Shown here piece after piece: positions 14,153 through 29,100 of a DNA stretch of 64,000 bases. Every line of letters starts with the position of its first letter. Positions within the stretch are counted from its first letter, which is position 1. Under the pieces are notes generated by a model. It was not told where the DNA came from and did no database searches. It saw only the letters and a program-made list of their open reading frames with translations. The DNA is from Tubulanus polymorphus. Taxonomy: Eukaryota > Nemertea > Palaeonemertea > Tubulaniformes > Tubulanidae. The stretch spans positions 3,725,001-3,789,000 of the forward strand of contig NC_134025.1 in the NCBI RefSeq assembly GCF_964204645.1, given 5' to 3'. Position numbers and translations under genes: made by a program.

Positions 14153-17100
14153 AACGATAAATATGTATATCCCATGATATGAATTAAAAAAAATATGAAC
14201 GTAAAATGACACCAAGTCGTAAGCGTAAGACGACTGGCATCCAGAAAGCAACGAGGCACTACTTGCTTCTTTAGTAGAAAAATATTGACATAATCTACAA
14301 GACATGGAAGTTTTTCTTTTAGAAAACCTGCTCGATTCTTGGGGACTATAAATAATGTAGGCATATATATCGTAGCGTTGTTGTTTTCTGTCACGGAGAC
14401 CAGAGAATGTCGACCGAAAGAAAAAGCCTACACGGCATCTATTACAACAAGCATTGGATCGTGAAAGATAAACACTGCGCGACCGGTCATCAGGGATTAC
14501 TGCGCTTCTCGATCAGTATGACACCACACAGTAGACAGACAGTCACTGATAGACGCGAGAAAAGTGAAACTGCAGATGCGCAATTAACGAAACGTTTCCT
14601 TATTTGATTCGATATCAACGTATTGATTCGAAATACAGAAAATACAGAGAAGAACGTCGCTGTGCAACCAAGTGATCTTCATACACGTTATATCAACAGG
14701 TTATAACGTTGTTTTTCGTCCAACCTCAACAAATCCAATACGATAATGATACTTTATTCTATTGAAATACGATTCTGCTTTGAAGATCTGCATCTGATTT
14801 AACAAAAGACAAGTTAAAGCCTATATTGAAAGCGAATATTTTCAATGTCGCCTTGTTTTATCTTGCATTGAACGACAACATATTGTGGCAGCTAGTCACC
14901 GTACACACTATGCGTAGATCTGTATAGGATGTGCCATATCACGATGTAATAAATATGTAACAAGTAGCTTTGAATTGTTTTAGTTAATGAAAACTGCGCA
15001 GGTTAATTGGCTTAAAATAGCAATTTACAGTAATCCGGCTCAATTATGCATATGCATTAAATTTCCTATGACGCGTATGACAGTTTTTGTGTAACTCAGT
15101 TTTGTAGCAGAGGATCACGTGAAAACGTCTTGAACCGATGTCTCATAATATTCCGATTTTATGCATATTTCCAAAGCTTACTTTCCTCTTGTCACATACG
15201 AGCTACAAGTATTTAACATCAAGTGCAATCTAAGCGAATGATAATATCGATATAAATATCAATTAACTTCTTCGGGCCACGATACCGCGAATGCCAAACC
15301 CGATTCAATAAACACTGTTTTAGTAAATATATATTTCTTACCAAGCCGTCTGCGTATACGAACTGCTGTCTAGACCACACATTGTTTCAAATTCAATTTC
15401 AAAACATTCTAATTGCGTTTTGCACGCGCAAAGCCCTTCTGGTTCAATATTACGATCAAAGTGGAAACGGACTGAGTTGTGTAGTAAAGTGAATTAGATG
15501 TGGCTGTTTGCTGGTTTCAGTCAGTGTGTTTATCTGGAACGCAGTTAACTCAATTGTCGGATGCGCATGCAATGTATCATCCTAGTCAGTAATTTGTCTT
15601 CTCTAACTATACAAAATGGCAAAATATTGTGTAATCAAAACGAGCGATATTCGGTCCTTCGATCGTTTATTATTGACTACAAAGTGGTCGTGACATATAT
15701 CCTTTCCAAATTTCAAATTTAATTTCCTGTTTCGATTCATTTCTATAAGCTTGATTAATGTTTGCCAGTGCCCTGCCCTCATTCAATATCATGTCTCCAG
15801 CATCGAGTAACAAAGTGTGTCTCCGTGAAGTCAGGGTCGTTCGGAAAGCTTATCTAAATATAAAAGGATTCCATTACCGAAATATTAGAATATTGCCTTA
15901 TCTATTGAACCAAATAACTATGTGATATCTAAGTAAAATTCATTGGGTGATCGTAGGGATTTTCTAATGCGCGGAGCCCTGTTTTCTGAGTCGTTTGTCT
16001 GGCACCTTGATATAATAGCATACTTGTTTTTTGTCCGTGATACTCAATGTGCACATGCTCTCAAGCATGTCAAATCCAGATGCGTACTGTACAGCTCGTT
16101 CGTAACAAATGGGATTTTTTGATTCACGCCATTAAATGCTGATTGAGGATAAAAGCATTTTTATCGATTATGTTTTTAAGTCAATGGAAGAATTTTACTT
16201 CACGAACAAGGACTCAGGGAAATGTAAATCATACATTTGTTGAAAAATGCCACATGATGAATACTACATGGCCCGATCTTATTGTGATCTCAGATTTTTT
16301 GAATGGTCCTACCACCTTTGAAATCTGTTATAGTAATTGGCTGATATTAATTCTTGTATGCTGTTAAATAGACAAGTTATTCGAACAAGAAAAAATACTT
16401 CATCGTTCTATTTACCCAGCTTCGTGTAACTCAACATACTTCAAAAGCATTCATCTGATTTTATTTCTATGAATAGCAGTTGGCAGTATACTGTTAATTC
16501 AACGTGGATTTTATAACACATTTGATCAGATGAATCGTCAGATTCATTTCATATAGCAAATTCCAACATATATGTTCTCCTCATGAAGTTACTTTGATCA
16601 GCAATGTAGAATTGCTTTAACCATTGTCGAATTTGCTTTAAAACCCACCCAAAAATGGTCAGTCCACACAAAGCAAGTCGTGTTCCTCGTCCAAGACGAC
16701 ACCGCAAAATCTGTCGAGTCCGGCAGGTATTTAGTATGTGTTACCGATGTGTTTCACCTGGTGCTTCAAGGGAAAACATGAAACAGCTCGTCACGATTGT
16801 AGATAAGTCGGCGGGCTGATTAACATGGTCACCGGCCGATAGCGAGGGAATGATTAAATGTCAGGTAAGATTATTGTGCAATGTCCGGCAGCATTCTACA
16901 GCTTAGTATCGTCTACAAGTTACTGACACCTCATAATTCGGAGGTTTTACAACAGCGAGATAAGGAACAACGAGACTATACGATACCCGCTTCAAGTAAG
17001 AGTAGAACGTTCCAACTGATATCGCTGAATCTATTTATCATAGGCGTTTTATTCGTTCAAACATGATATCCTATATCCGTTTGATATCAGTAAATAAAAG

Positions 17101-20100
17101 CTTCAAATTCCTACAAAAATATAATCAAAAGACGCATAATTATAATCAGAGGTCGGCGTTGTGTGGAGCTCCGTTATATACCAGGACACCAGCCCACAGT
17201 CGGGACTGATAGTTAAAGGTAACTCTTGATGGATATCTCTTCATCCAAAATGAATAACCGAGAAGGGCTAGTCTACGTTTGGCAAGTTTCTGTACCTAGT
17301 AGAAATATTGGAAATGTATGGAGTAGGCGTATTTCACAAGAGAATCGATGAAATGGTGATTGATAGTGCTAGTCTCTACTAAAGACACCCAATACGTACT
17401 ACAGGTGATTCAGGCATGTAAAGGGTCCTCTGTCATGACCTACAATGAGTCGGAAATCGTCAATTTATCAATAAATTCTCGTGCGGATTCGTAGGAAACG
17501 GATTTCAGTTTCGATCTATCAAAGAGCGTATGAATTCTTCGAAACTGCCTTTACGTTTTGGCCGTGTTGTTGGCACGTGTGTCCGTGTCGGTTTATAGAT
17601 GGTGAGAATCAATTCCTCGTGTGTGTCTGATGGCCGCCTCTGTGGTTAAAGTGATGGAAGTGGTTCGCGACGGTCTTGTATAATGTCTATGTTTCTAGGG
17701 ATTATGGTGTAATTGAGCCATTGATTGAAAATGGCACCAGACGCAAGACCGCGCGCCCATAGTACACACAACACGGGCTAATAGACACGAGAAATTCCGA
17801 TTGGGGATGACATTTCCGCTGATGACACTTATGTGTAGGTATCATGAAGCGGTAATACCGGTAAGATTTGACGAACGGATTACCCGCGCCTGAAAATCGA
17901 CTTCTTCGCCACTTCTACCGATGAGAAAAACCGTCTGCATCCGCAAGAACCTTCAGTTCTCAATCTAAAACTAACTGAAACAGATTATTCCGGCACTTTT
18001 TTCACTGACTGGCATCGGAAACTTAAACAATTACGAGCAATCAAACAAATCGATTTAATCGTCCTCGAAATTCCCCGAACCCACCGTCTCCATTTACCAA
18101 ATCAGGTAATGACTACAATAAACACGCGTGCACCTTAATGGGGTTTTTCGTCTGAATACGAAAGAAACAAAACAAAGTTTTTCAAGATTTACGACAGCGG
18201 CCGAAAATACCGGTACCCATGAGTTAGCGGTGCATCACTTACACAAGCATTTAAATTTAAACTGTAGGTTATTCGTGAGCAGTTCAGTATATATCTCGAT
18301 TTGTCGTCATTAACTTCAGTCGGACGTGTTACATAACATCAATATACATATAATGCCTATTATACATCGTGGAAAAAATCGAATTACGGTCGCTTTCATG
18401 AACACGACATCAAGTGGGTGTAAGGCTAGAAAATGATACTTCGTTTCTCCTAATTGGCCAGGTCATTTTGTAAAGCGCAATAGAACTTGTAATCAGTAAA
18501 TTAATCTAATGTAGCCTAATGTACAGGGTAGAAAAGCGGTCGAGACAACTTCTTTTAAAGCTTGGTAGAAATGAGAAAGAAAGTATCAATTTTTTAGCCT
18601 AACATACATATATACCGGGTAATAATATACATGCCACAGTTCGGTGAAGTCATTATCAAAACAGGGCAGAATAAAGTATATTGAAAAATCTTAAGATTTA
18701 TGACCTGAAATCGGAATTTCACGAGGAATTTAATACCGAGTGTAGTAGGGATTTTATTAAGTCGTAGATTGTTCAAATGTGCATAAGTAGATAATAAATC
18801 TTTTCAAACGACAATTCGACGACAAGATCACAGTACGAGTCTCGTTAATTAAATAAATGTATATTTTAGTCTGCCAGCAGTGAAATATTTTCTTATCAGA
18901 GTGAAAAAATTGACGAACATAATGATTACGGCAGCTACAAAGCAATGTTCGAAGCCCTTAGCAGTCTCAAATAAATGATCTCATTCCATCGTCATTGATG
19001 TTTCTCGGTTAGACTTTTTGTATATATAATTAATACCTTAAGACCAAGGGAAATCCTCTGTTCTAGATTCGTATGTATTATTCGTAATCATGAGAGGAAT
19101 ACCTAGGAATTAGACTGAATGCAGAATAGATTTGATGTGAGCCGATGAACTCTAATAAAATCAGGAAATGAGAACTGTTCCCAATGAATATTCCTAACGC
19201 AGTTTGGGAGGCGTTGAATGTTAGATGGATTGAAGCTCGATGCTACAGTTATCAACACGACATTGCAAATGGCGGCGCGTGTGATCTAATGTGGCGAGCG
19301 ACTTGCGACATGTGCTGTGTTCTAGAACATACGTACAAAGCCGCTAAAAAGTGACTGTGAGAAAATTCAATACATGTTCTATTATATTACAACTACAGCT
19401 GTTTTACAATGCTTGAGAAACTACAAAATACTGAACACCGTATGCTTGGCGTATTTCATTTCCTGCTCTCCCCCGATCGACTTGTGACGTATCGGCAATC
19501 ACGACCGAAGAATCTCGATATCGGTTGAAAGAAATCTATACGAAACTAAACCCCTAAAAAACTCATCATCCAATACTGGAAGTGTTACCTAAAGTCCTGA
19601 ACGTGGGAATTGTACGTCCAGCAGCGAAAACAATTTCTGTGTCAAATCACCCAAGGATATGTATGCAACACTGCATTTTACTGTCACCACATAAAGAAAA
19701 ACCTTGATTACTTTTTCATAGGATAAAACTTGATTTGATTTTCCACGAAGATTGACAAGAATTTCTGAGTAGCCTTGTCGCACTGTATCGACATAATGAA
19801 AATTGACGCGGCGCGACCGCGTAACCGAATCGTATGCGCCTGAAAATACGAAAATGCGTAAAAAACAATCGACGAGTAGCTGCATCGGAACCCTGGGGAA
19901 AACTAACACAGACGCACCGGCGTTCCTATACATACGTCAATTTTGATTCAGGTATACGTAATTTTTGCACCAGATTCTCGTCAATGCTGAACGCAGTTCG
20001 GTACAAATACAACCGAGCGAGCAACAGATGAGAACAAAATATATCTACGATTTGATTGTCAAGTGATATCGTCATTTCCTCATTCTACTGAACCTTTTCC

Positions 20101-23100
20101 CAACGTTAAACTAGTCTCACGTAAATTTATTCCATATTATTCCCATGAAGATCTGTAGCAATACGGGTTATAGATGTTATATTCATTTTGGTACATCGAA
20201 CCAACCATATGTTTTATGCTATAATTGCATTATAAATACAAACCGATAAAGCACATTGAATCGTCGATAAGCCGAGCGCTTTATTCAACTTTTTACGGAA
20301 GCAAGCCGCGCACCCTCGATGTGTTTGTTTCACATCAAGAAATAGAGAGAACTTTTCGACGTAATCTAAATGACTACGCGAGTATACTATACGTAATGCT
20401 GGATTTCAATTCATCTTCTCTCACTAATCTGTCTTATCCGATAAATAATTGGAGCTGAGGCACGTGGTGCATGCGTAAAACTAATTTTCTGTTTACGACA
20501 ATGAGAGCAATTTAATCAAAATCTACTGAGGAGAAGAAACTCACCTTTATGGCTTGTTTGTGCTGATACGTTTTTATATGTATAATCCCAATGCGTTATC
20601 ACCGCGTGATCTTCGCTATAGTCAGAGCAATAAGTACAGATCCGGTAAAAAATCAGACACAATCAACAGACGACACAGGCGTGCGTGAACCGAAGTCAGC
20701 TTCCACAGAGTTATACACAATAACTATTGAGAGACAGCTTTATGAATTGTTGCACCACCTGTTCCCCCGGTTTCTATAGGCTGTTCCAGCGATGAATTGC
20801 CAATTAAAACATCACTAGGATATTTGTACCAATAAATTATCATTGATATGCATTCACAAGCGCTTTATTAGGGAGGAAACTTATTTTGAAAGTCAGAAAT
20901 GGATTTTCATTTTGAAAGCATTTTTCGTAGCATTTTGAATGTTACTGGACCAAATTCCGCGGTGTACAAGCTCCTTTTTATGATATATATATATATGTCC
21001 ATCGTAACCATTGTTGTCACAAGTCAATTGATTATTTTCACATAAAATGAACTAAAAGTCGTGGACTTCGTGTTGAGTAAAATATACGGCACGTGCGTCT
21101 TTCAAAATAACATGGGTGATCGTCACTCTTGCAGTTTGTTTGGCTGTCCGCACAACACTTCTAAGCAGCCAGCAGGATCCGAACGACGTCATTGGTCGCC
21201 ACCCCTTTTGATAATTTTAATCGTTTGGTGGTGAGACAAGCTCAAAGTGCCTAACTGGAATAAATGTGAACTGGGTACTGCAGCTCTGGTTGACAATTCA
21301 GTATTTCTGTAAAAAGGACGTCCGGCGTGCAATGATCTGCGCGTCGGAGGACGCTATACATTTGGCTGTGGCAATCGAGGATTCCACTCGTGGTAAGCGA
21401 GGGTTTTCCAGTTTCCGGACTCCTACTTCTCGGAACAACCCATAATTTCTACGAATTCTACGAATGATTGAAAAATCGTCCTTAGAGGCCCATAGTTCAT
21501 AGCGATTGAGAGACACAATGCGTTTAATTCTTTATATGGAAGGCTCAAATAAAATAAAATGTATTGAAAAGTTATTTTTGATCGTGTTGTCCTATTGATA
21601 GGCTAGCCATCTATCGGGACGATAGCTGGTAGGGCTCTCTCTACTGCTTCTAGCGGTCTCTGATCTGCGATTTGCGTCTTGGAGAGACTTTATGAAACTA
21701 TGACAGACGACTGTCAGACAATTGCATTTCCCAACCTCGAATAAATAAACAGAACCCATTCATTTTCTCATAAATACGAATTATTATTATATTTTTAACA
21801 ATTTAACGTCTACAAATTTTACAAAAAAAATATTTACACTACGCCTACTACTTCCTGAATATTCTGTCGGAATATATCGTAAACTTTGTGTTAATATTAT
21901 CAATTTTAGTGTACGGTGGCAAGAACTTACTGCCGCCAAAAATAAATGCATTCAAAATATACATCATAATATACAACCATAAATATTTAAGCATTTACAA
22001 TAACGATTAACAAGATTATTCTGTATCGTGTGGGTGGAAATATTTACACGAATTTTTAATTCAATTCAATTGAATTTTGTCAAAGTCTTTCTCTTAGACG
22101 TGTTCTTTACATTGATTGCGTTCAAGAGCAGCCAGTTTTAAACAGCCAGAAGCATAAGAAAAGTAATGTCAATTCAAACAGTACACAACGAAAAGACATA
22201 GATACTTTTTTAGCATATGTAATAATATTAAATTGAACAATGTAGGAAGGAATGAATGCCTTATAATGGAGTATTTATGCATGAATAAAGTTTATCTAGA
22301 GATACAATGATATAACAGCAACTTAGAGAAATATTCAACTAACAGTGAAATAGATACTGATAAAGTGAGCGAGTTTAGCTGAAGATAAAGGATTGAAATA
22401 TAGCCATCATTCATCGATTTACCTGAAATCTTTTTAAGTCATATGTAAACATTACGCAAATGAAGCCATTAAAACTTTCAATACCACTATCAGGTATTTT
22501 TGTACAATTTTAGGAATATGAAATATGTCACTAGTTTTAATATAGTTTTTAGATACATATTCAACAACATCTCTTCTTTAAGTAGAAAATTGGCAGGATT
22601 TTCATTCTATTTTTTCAATATTGCAACATTCAATTTTTAAGTACATCGCAAAGAAAACAATCAAACGTGGAACGAATTTCAACAACAAATTTCAACAGAA
22701 AACTTTCAACGAAACAGAGCTAAACACAGAACAAAAAATTATTCTCCATCAAATGAAATATTCATTGGAGTCACCCTGGATTATTTTCATAAATTCATGG
22801 AATGTGGCTTATACGCAATATATGAAGAAAAATTTATCACCACTGAATTTCTTAAAATGTTGAATGTTACGATTTTAATTTGGAATGGAATTGCACTGGA
22901 AATGATTTCATAGCAATCAATATATATGTACAACATATGTATATATACCTAAGACATGTTTTCTCTGCTATAGCAAAAATGTCTAAAATGACTTTATGAA
23001 AACTATATTTCCCTAAATAATACTACGTTCTTATTTATATAACATATATATACGTTTATATCGATATTGGCTACGAATCAAAGCAACTCACATGCAGTTT

Positions 23101-23173
23101 ACAAAATTGAAAATTTTAAGCACCACATAGTAGAAACATTGATCAGTCTCTGATGTTAATTAATTCCCCTCTC
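14153..23173. other. Gene-poor region and probable 3' UTR of the RhoGAP gene
   Basis: No protein-coding exons were recognised. The very AT-rich part from about 21780 to 23173 directly follows the stop codon of the minus-strand RhoGAP gene and is likely, at least in part, its 3' untranslated region. Plus-strand AATAAA-type strings near 21550 and 21740 have no matching coding exons. Everything else appears to be unannotated intergenic sequence. Confidence 0.4.
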
Positions 23174-26100
23174 TTATACATACGACTCCTCCGTATAAGA
23201 TAAATTTTGAAAATCCCCCGGGGGACGGACACCGGAAGGCTTGCGTTCGACGGGCGATTTGAGAACGGATTCGTTACTGGGCGCGACGTCGTTAACGGGG
23301 ATCGGAGGTGGACGGTACGCGGGGGGAGGACGACGTATTCGCCCCGATTGTTCCGAAGACGATCGAGATGATCCCGACGAGTCCGATTTAATACTATCCT
23401 CGCTCAAACGCCGGTCGGTCGAAACGAGCTTTTTAACATCCGTCGTTTTGGACGTCTTTTCGTCTGCTTTGCCGCATTTATCGTAGTCCGTATCGCATTC
23501 GGAACATTTTAAGTTTTTGACGTCGCTCGAAAGTTTGTCACACTCATTCGAATTGCAGCGACACAAATCGACGTTGTCACTGCTGCAGATATTGTTTTGT
23601 AGCACCATGTTAGCACAGTTTACATATTTACCATCGTTACTAAAACCTCGCGCCGCACTCGAACTGTTCTCCTCGTCGGAATACGACGAATCGTACGATC
23701 CTTTGAATTTATTTATACCCTTACCCGTCGACCCGACGCCGTCGTGCTCTTTCATATACATCTTTATGGAATCTTCGTACAGTTGTCGAGCGTGTGCGCT
23801 ATTTACCGATTGTTTAATGATATCTCGATCGCTCAACGATTCGATGATTCCTTTATTCAACATAGTTTTACGTTGGATCGCTTCCTGGTACGTAGGCGGA
23901 CGATTCGGACGTTTCAAACTGCCGTCGTCGGTCGCCTCCGACCTCAGTTTCGTATTCACGTTTAGATCGCTGTGTCGTTTTAGCTCATGATCGGGAGAGA
24001 ATTCGTAGACTTTATTCCGCGGAGCTCGGCCGCGTCGGAGAATTACCTCCGGCGGTGGTGACCCGAATACTTTCAGCGTCTCGGTCTTTTTACACTGATC
24101 GACGTTTGGGCTGGTGATTTTTCCGGCACCTTTTATACGTAGAGCTGGAGGTTTCGGAGGTCGTGGTGGTGGTATCTCGATATTATGCATGACGTTGCTC
24201 GCCGTTTTTCTCGATATTGTCGGTGATATATCCGGTGTTTTTGAAACACGTCGAAATGCAGATCGCGGTGAAACGCGAGGTGAATTGTTTTCAGGAGTAC
24301 ACGGCGCCGATTGTGACGCGACTATAATCTTTTGTCCGCTGAGTATTTCGATATTTTGCGCGTTATTTGATTGGTTCGACGATGCTCCCGAATAACTGGC
24401 GCTTAGATGAACTATAGGAATACTCTTCGAAGGAGGTTCGCTGTAACTGCTGCTCAGACTCTGCGGTGGCCAGATTCTTTGATACGATTGAGGCGAACCG
24501 GGAGTCGACGGTTCTGAATCTTGTGAGTCTAAAGACATTTTACTCTGACGGTCGAGATATTCTAGACTATCCTGTGAACTATATGATAGCCGAGAATCTG
24601 GAGACGTTGGCAGATTTTCGCTGTTTTGAGGTCTCTGCGAATACCCCGTGTGTATAAGTTCGCCCTCGAAATATATCCGATTGCCGCTTCGCGATTTTTG
24701 GATATTACCCATTTCCGGTTGCTGCCTATGGAATTCCGAATCATTTTCCTCAACGCTCTGCAAGGAATCGTTTGATCGGCGTTTTGATAACGGATGCATG
24801 CGCGATCGATGCGAGTCCACTACCGGTGATCCACCCAGAGCCGCGCGACCCTTCTCCATACCCATACTCGATGCGAGCGTACCGTTACCTGGCATCGCGC
24901 AAAGCCTCGCGAAGCGTCTCTGATCGATAATATTTGCCCCTTCTTGCGATACACGTCTTCGACCTTTCCTAGGTGGTGGTACCGGTGGGTAGGTTTCGGC
25001 GCACTGATTCAGCGTAATGTCTAGTTTATCGCCGGAAGAATTACGAGATTTATTACCGGATGAGGTTTCGCTGTCCATTCCCTCTTCTGTATAGAGCTGA
25101 CTGTCGCTGAGCGTTAAACCGGAATCACGACTTAGATTTGACGGAGACAAATGATTCGTCATCAGTTTTGGACTCGTGTCGGCTTCATTGCAATATAGCT
25201 CTCGATCTAAACTATCCATTGATGAATCGTCGTGATGAAGACCTATGAAACAGAATGATAAAAACATTACATTTAATGAGGACTATATACGTTCGAGGAT
25301 TCTGCTAGTGGCAAGCGAGGATCCGCCTCGGATTCAAATAAGAACAATCGACTAACCTGATTCATGTGCGCTAAGCATGCTATGCATGCTATCCGAGTCC
25401 GTTCCCGAATCTTGACGGCTTTTTGGCTGCGGTGGATCGCCGAATAATTTCAAAACATCCTCGCCAAAGATTTCTACACATTTTTCGATCATGAATTCGA
25501 CGATGGAAGGCACTTTCTTCGAGGAATCGGCTTGCGCGGCTATTCCTGCTGACATCGGTGGCCACAGAAGACTCTGACTGATACAAACTCCGAGATTATA
25601 CGCGGTCATATTGTTGTCCTCTGAATGCTCTTCAATATAGTGAAGTATACAGAATAAATGCTGCAAAAGCATCTGATTGCATTTTGGCAGCGCTTGGAAC
25701 AAACTGCAATGAATAAAAAGAAAAATATATTTTACATAGCGCATGACTTAATTTCTAATAAATAGCACTTCAGATTGAACATAGTTATGTTCTTACCTAG
25801 AAATCTCAGCGATACGTTCTTCCGTTTCTTCAATCTCATTAGTAGCGACCCATTTATCATACAGTTCGCAGGTCATCACAGCATCAGGAAGTGATCGGAA
25901 AAAATCCTAGAATTTACATTCATTACAACATTTGAGCTATTGTCATTTTCACCTTTTTTGAAATCATTCAAACAGGGAGATATTTACCTTGATAACTGAG
26001 CCGGTCACTTGTGCGAACTTATCATCGAAATGAATCTCAGAACCGTTGTTTAGATCATCCTTCAGCTCTTTACAGATTTTGGCGTTCGCACTCACTCGTA

Positions 26101-29100
26101 ATATACCCTTCACAAAGGGGCCGTTATCGTACAGGTGACGAAACAAATCCTACACGAAACATTCAAATCAAACGAGATTGTAGCCATAACTCATGAGCAT
26201 AAAACAGTTAAAATCTTAGTCAATTTGTTGCTTCGTCTTACCATAAGCGTTTTTGGAATTTGATCATCGGTACAGATATCAGAAAGTTGATGACCGAAAA
26301 GTTTCCCAGGAAGAGGTGCTGTTTCAGAAGATGGCGAGTTCTTATTCTTACGAAAAAATGTGATTATCGGAGACTTCTTCTGGATGAGTTTCTTCAACTT
26401 CTTCTGATTTGCCGCATCATCTGTATGACAGAAAATATTGAAAATTATGAGTTTGGAACAGAGAGCAAAGAAAGGCCGATATAGTTGAGGCATTGACAAT
26501 TACAGTGAATCCATGGTTTAGTCTAATGGTTCTGTGACAGACTGATGTTTTCCTCATTTAGTTTGTTGATATCAATTATAGAATTTTCATTCCAGTAATA
26601 GTTATAGTAATAGTACATTTCAGTAAGAGTACTACGCCTTGAAAAAAATTGATGGATATGAATTTACCTGGTGTAAGATTCTTGTTTGATTTTCCGCGGC
26701 GTTTCAGAATAAACTGACACTGATATTCAGCGGGAACTGAAGTCGATCCTTTATCGGTATCAATCGGCAGAATGAATTCGTCGCCTTTTGATTTGATCGC
26801 GTCGCGAACGTAGTTCATTTTGATCGAGAACAGATTTTCATGACCAATCAATGGACATTGAGCGCTTTCTTTACCGGATACGACCCAGATCTGATAATCC
26901 TTAGGATCCAAATCCTGAAAAATCAATAATCATAAAACTTAATCAAATTATATTACACAATGGCATTTCAGTGTACAATGAAGAAGTATCAAGTACACTT
27001 TCATTTTACAATACAAATGATAATACACTGTAATGATAGAAATCATTTATTTTCTTTACATTATGCAAGATCTTCAATGTAACCTTTGCACTTTACACGA
27101 AATGAGATGCTGCAGCACTAAGTCCACAATGACCGAATAAAAACCAGAAGTACTTACCGGAGAATCATAATGTTCTAAGCACATTCTCACACAATCATTA
27201 GCATCATCTGTATTCGATATTGCTATGACTTTTGTCTGAAATAATGATTTTGAAAAATTATAATTTTCTGTATAACATCTACCGTTTATGAAACCGCAGA
27301 GAAAATATGATTTCATTCTAAAGCGTTATAAGCGTCACTTACGATCGGTAACCCTTCGGTATCTTTGTTCGATACTTTAATCGAAATAGATTTCGGTTCT
27401 TCGCGCATTTTCTCCTCCGCGATTTGCCTGATAATGAAATGTGGATACATTCTATATTCAAACTCGGGTAAATCAACACGACTTGATTTAGTTAATTTAG
27501 TCGGAACCGCGTTGTTTATTGTGAACCGTATCATTGAGATCGTCTCAATATCGTGCCACAAATTAGGTCCAATTGGCTGCAGCCTAATTCTTTCGATTCT
27601 ATGAAACTAGGAAGCCAGGGGAAATTCTATCCCCAACCAATACTTTCTGATGGTTGGCTGAAAATTGGATCACAAAGAATGAACTGAATACTCACTGTTT
27701 GATCTTATTCCACCACAATTCTTTCTCTTCCGGCGAGTTGAAAGTCGCTATGACGTTCATCATCGGCCAGCCCATCGCGAACGAGCGATCGACGGGAAGT
27801 TGAGGTATATCGGACGTGGTGCAATCGTCGTGGTAATCGTGCAGCCACAGTTCACACACTCGTATTCGATGTTTTAATTTGAAACTGGTCGACGTCGGCG
27901 AACGTTGTTTCGCGACGAGCAGCAGATCATTGAACAAAAACAGATATCGATCCTGCGTTTGTAAACTCTAAGAAAAACGAAAAAGAGAAAAACGATTTCG
28001 TCAGACAAATCACTACCATTAGCATTGAATACTGAATATCTATGTGCTTGTGATATATATATACAGGCAATCAGACATTCTCTTTTTAGACATATCGTCA
28101 TAAGTCAGAGTCAGTTACTGATAAACCAATCCTTACACGTAGTACTAAAATGATAAGCTTTATACAGTACTCGTAAGTGACGGCGAAAAAATGTTCGCGA
28201 AATTAATCGATAACCGTTCAATGAAAGGCATCAAACAGACAGGAAATAGAATACGAATGGTGTATGATACTATACAGACTGTACTAATCAGATTAATGAG
28301 TGTTTACTGTAGATATTGTTCGGTGGATCAATTATACAACAAATGAATGTTGTATCGTGTGGAAAAACCGATACAAATGCGCAAAATGGGCTTATCATGT
28401 TCTCTGTCAAAGGCGAAGACTGAATGTGAACATTTGAAATAGATATTTCATGAAAATGACCTACGCAAACTTTGACGAATTCTAAGTTTGCAAAAAGCGA
28501 AAATAGTAGTTATTTCAATGACTTTGTTTTTCGATAATGACATCAACAAAAAAAGCTTGGTAGATAAGAAAAAGATACTCTTAACAATAGTTCAGTATTT
28601 ATATCTAAGAAAAGTCTAGTCATTAATTTTCTTTCATTTTTCGATCATATCATTTCAAATGCACCGAATTCCATCACGACTTACCGAGACTAATTGAACG
28701 GGACCTTCTAAGATATAGAGACGTTTGTTTCCATTATTCATAGAAATTGACGGCGGTGATGGAGAAATGCTGTCCGCCAGAAACTGGTTGACTTTCGATG
28801 AACTCACTGGACTAGAAGATGAGTTTTTCAATGACTTATTTCCGCCTAACGTTTTCAGAAGAACGGCGCTCGGAGCCGATCGACGTCTGTGCTGTAACGT
28901 ACGTATTTTCTACAAAAAAAAGAGAACAATTTTTAAAATCTGATTGAAAAAAAAATCTTAACAAAATTCTTTTTCACTTTAGATATTCAGTCCCGGACGT
29001 AGTTCCTTTTACAATCACCTTGAATGATCTGTTTTTCAAATTGTCGCGGATAAAAAAGTTCCATTACACGACACACACACACACAGAACACATAGAGGTT

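Noticed and set aside
13963-14394. Arg/Glu/Gly-rich frames of 111-143 codons on the minus strand
   Set aside because: Produced by the CT-rich tract; no domain or exon support.
23241-24923. Several plus-strand frames up to 157 codons
   Set aside because: Antisense shadows of the large CpG-rich last exon of the RhoGAP gene.
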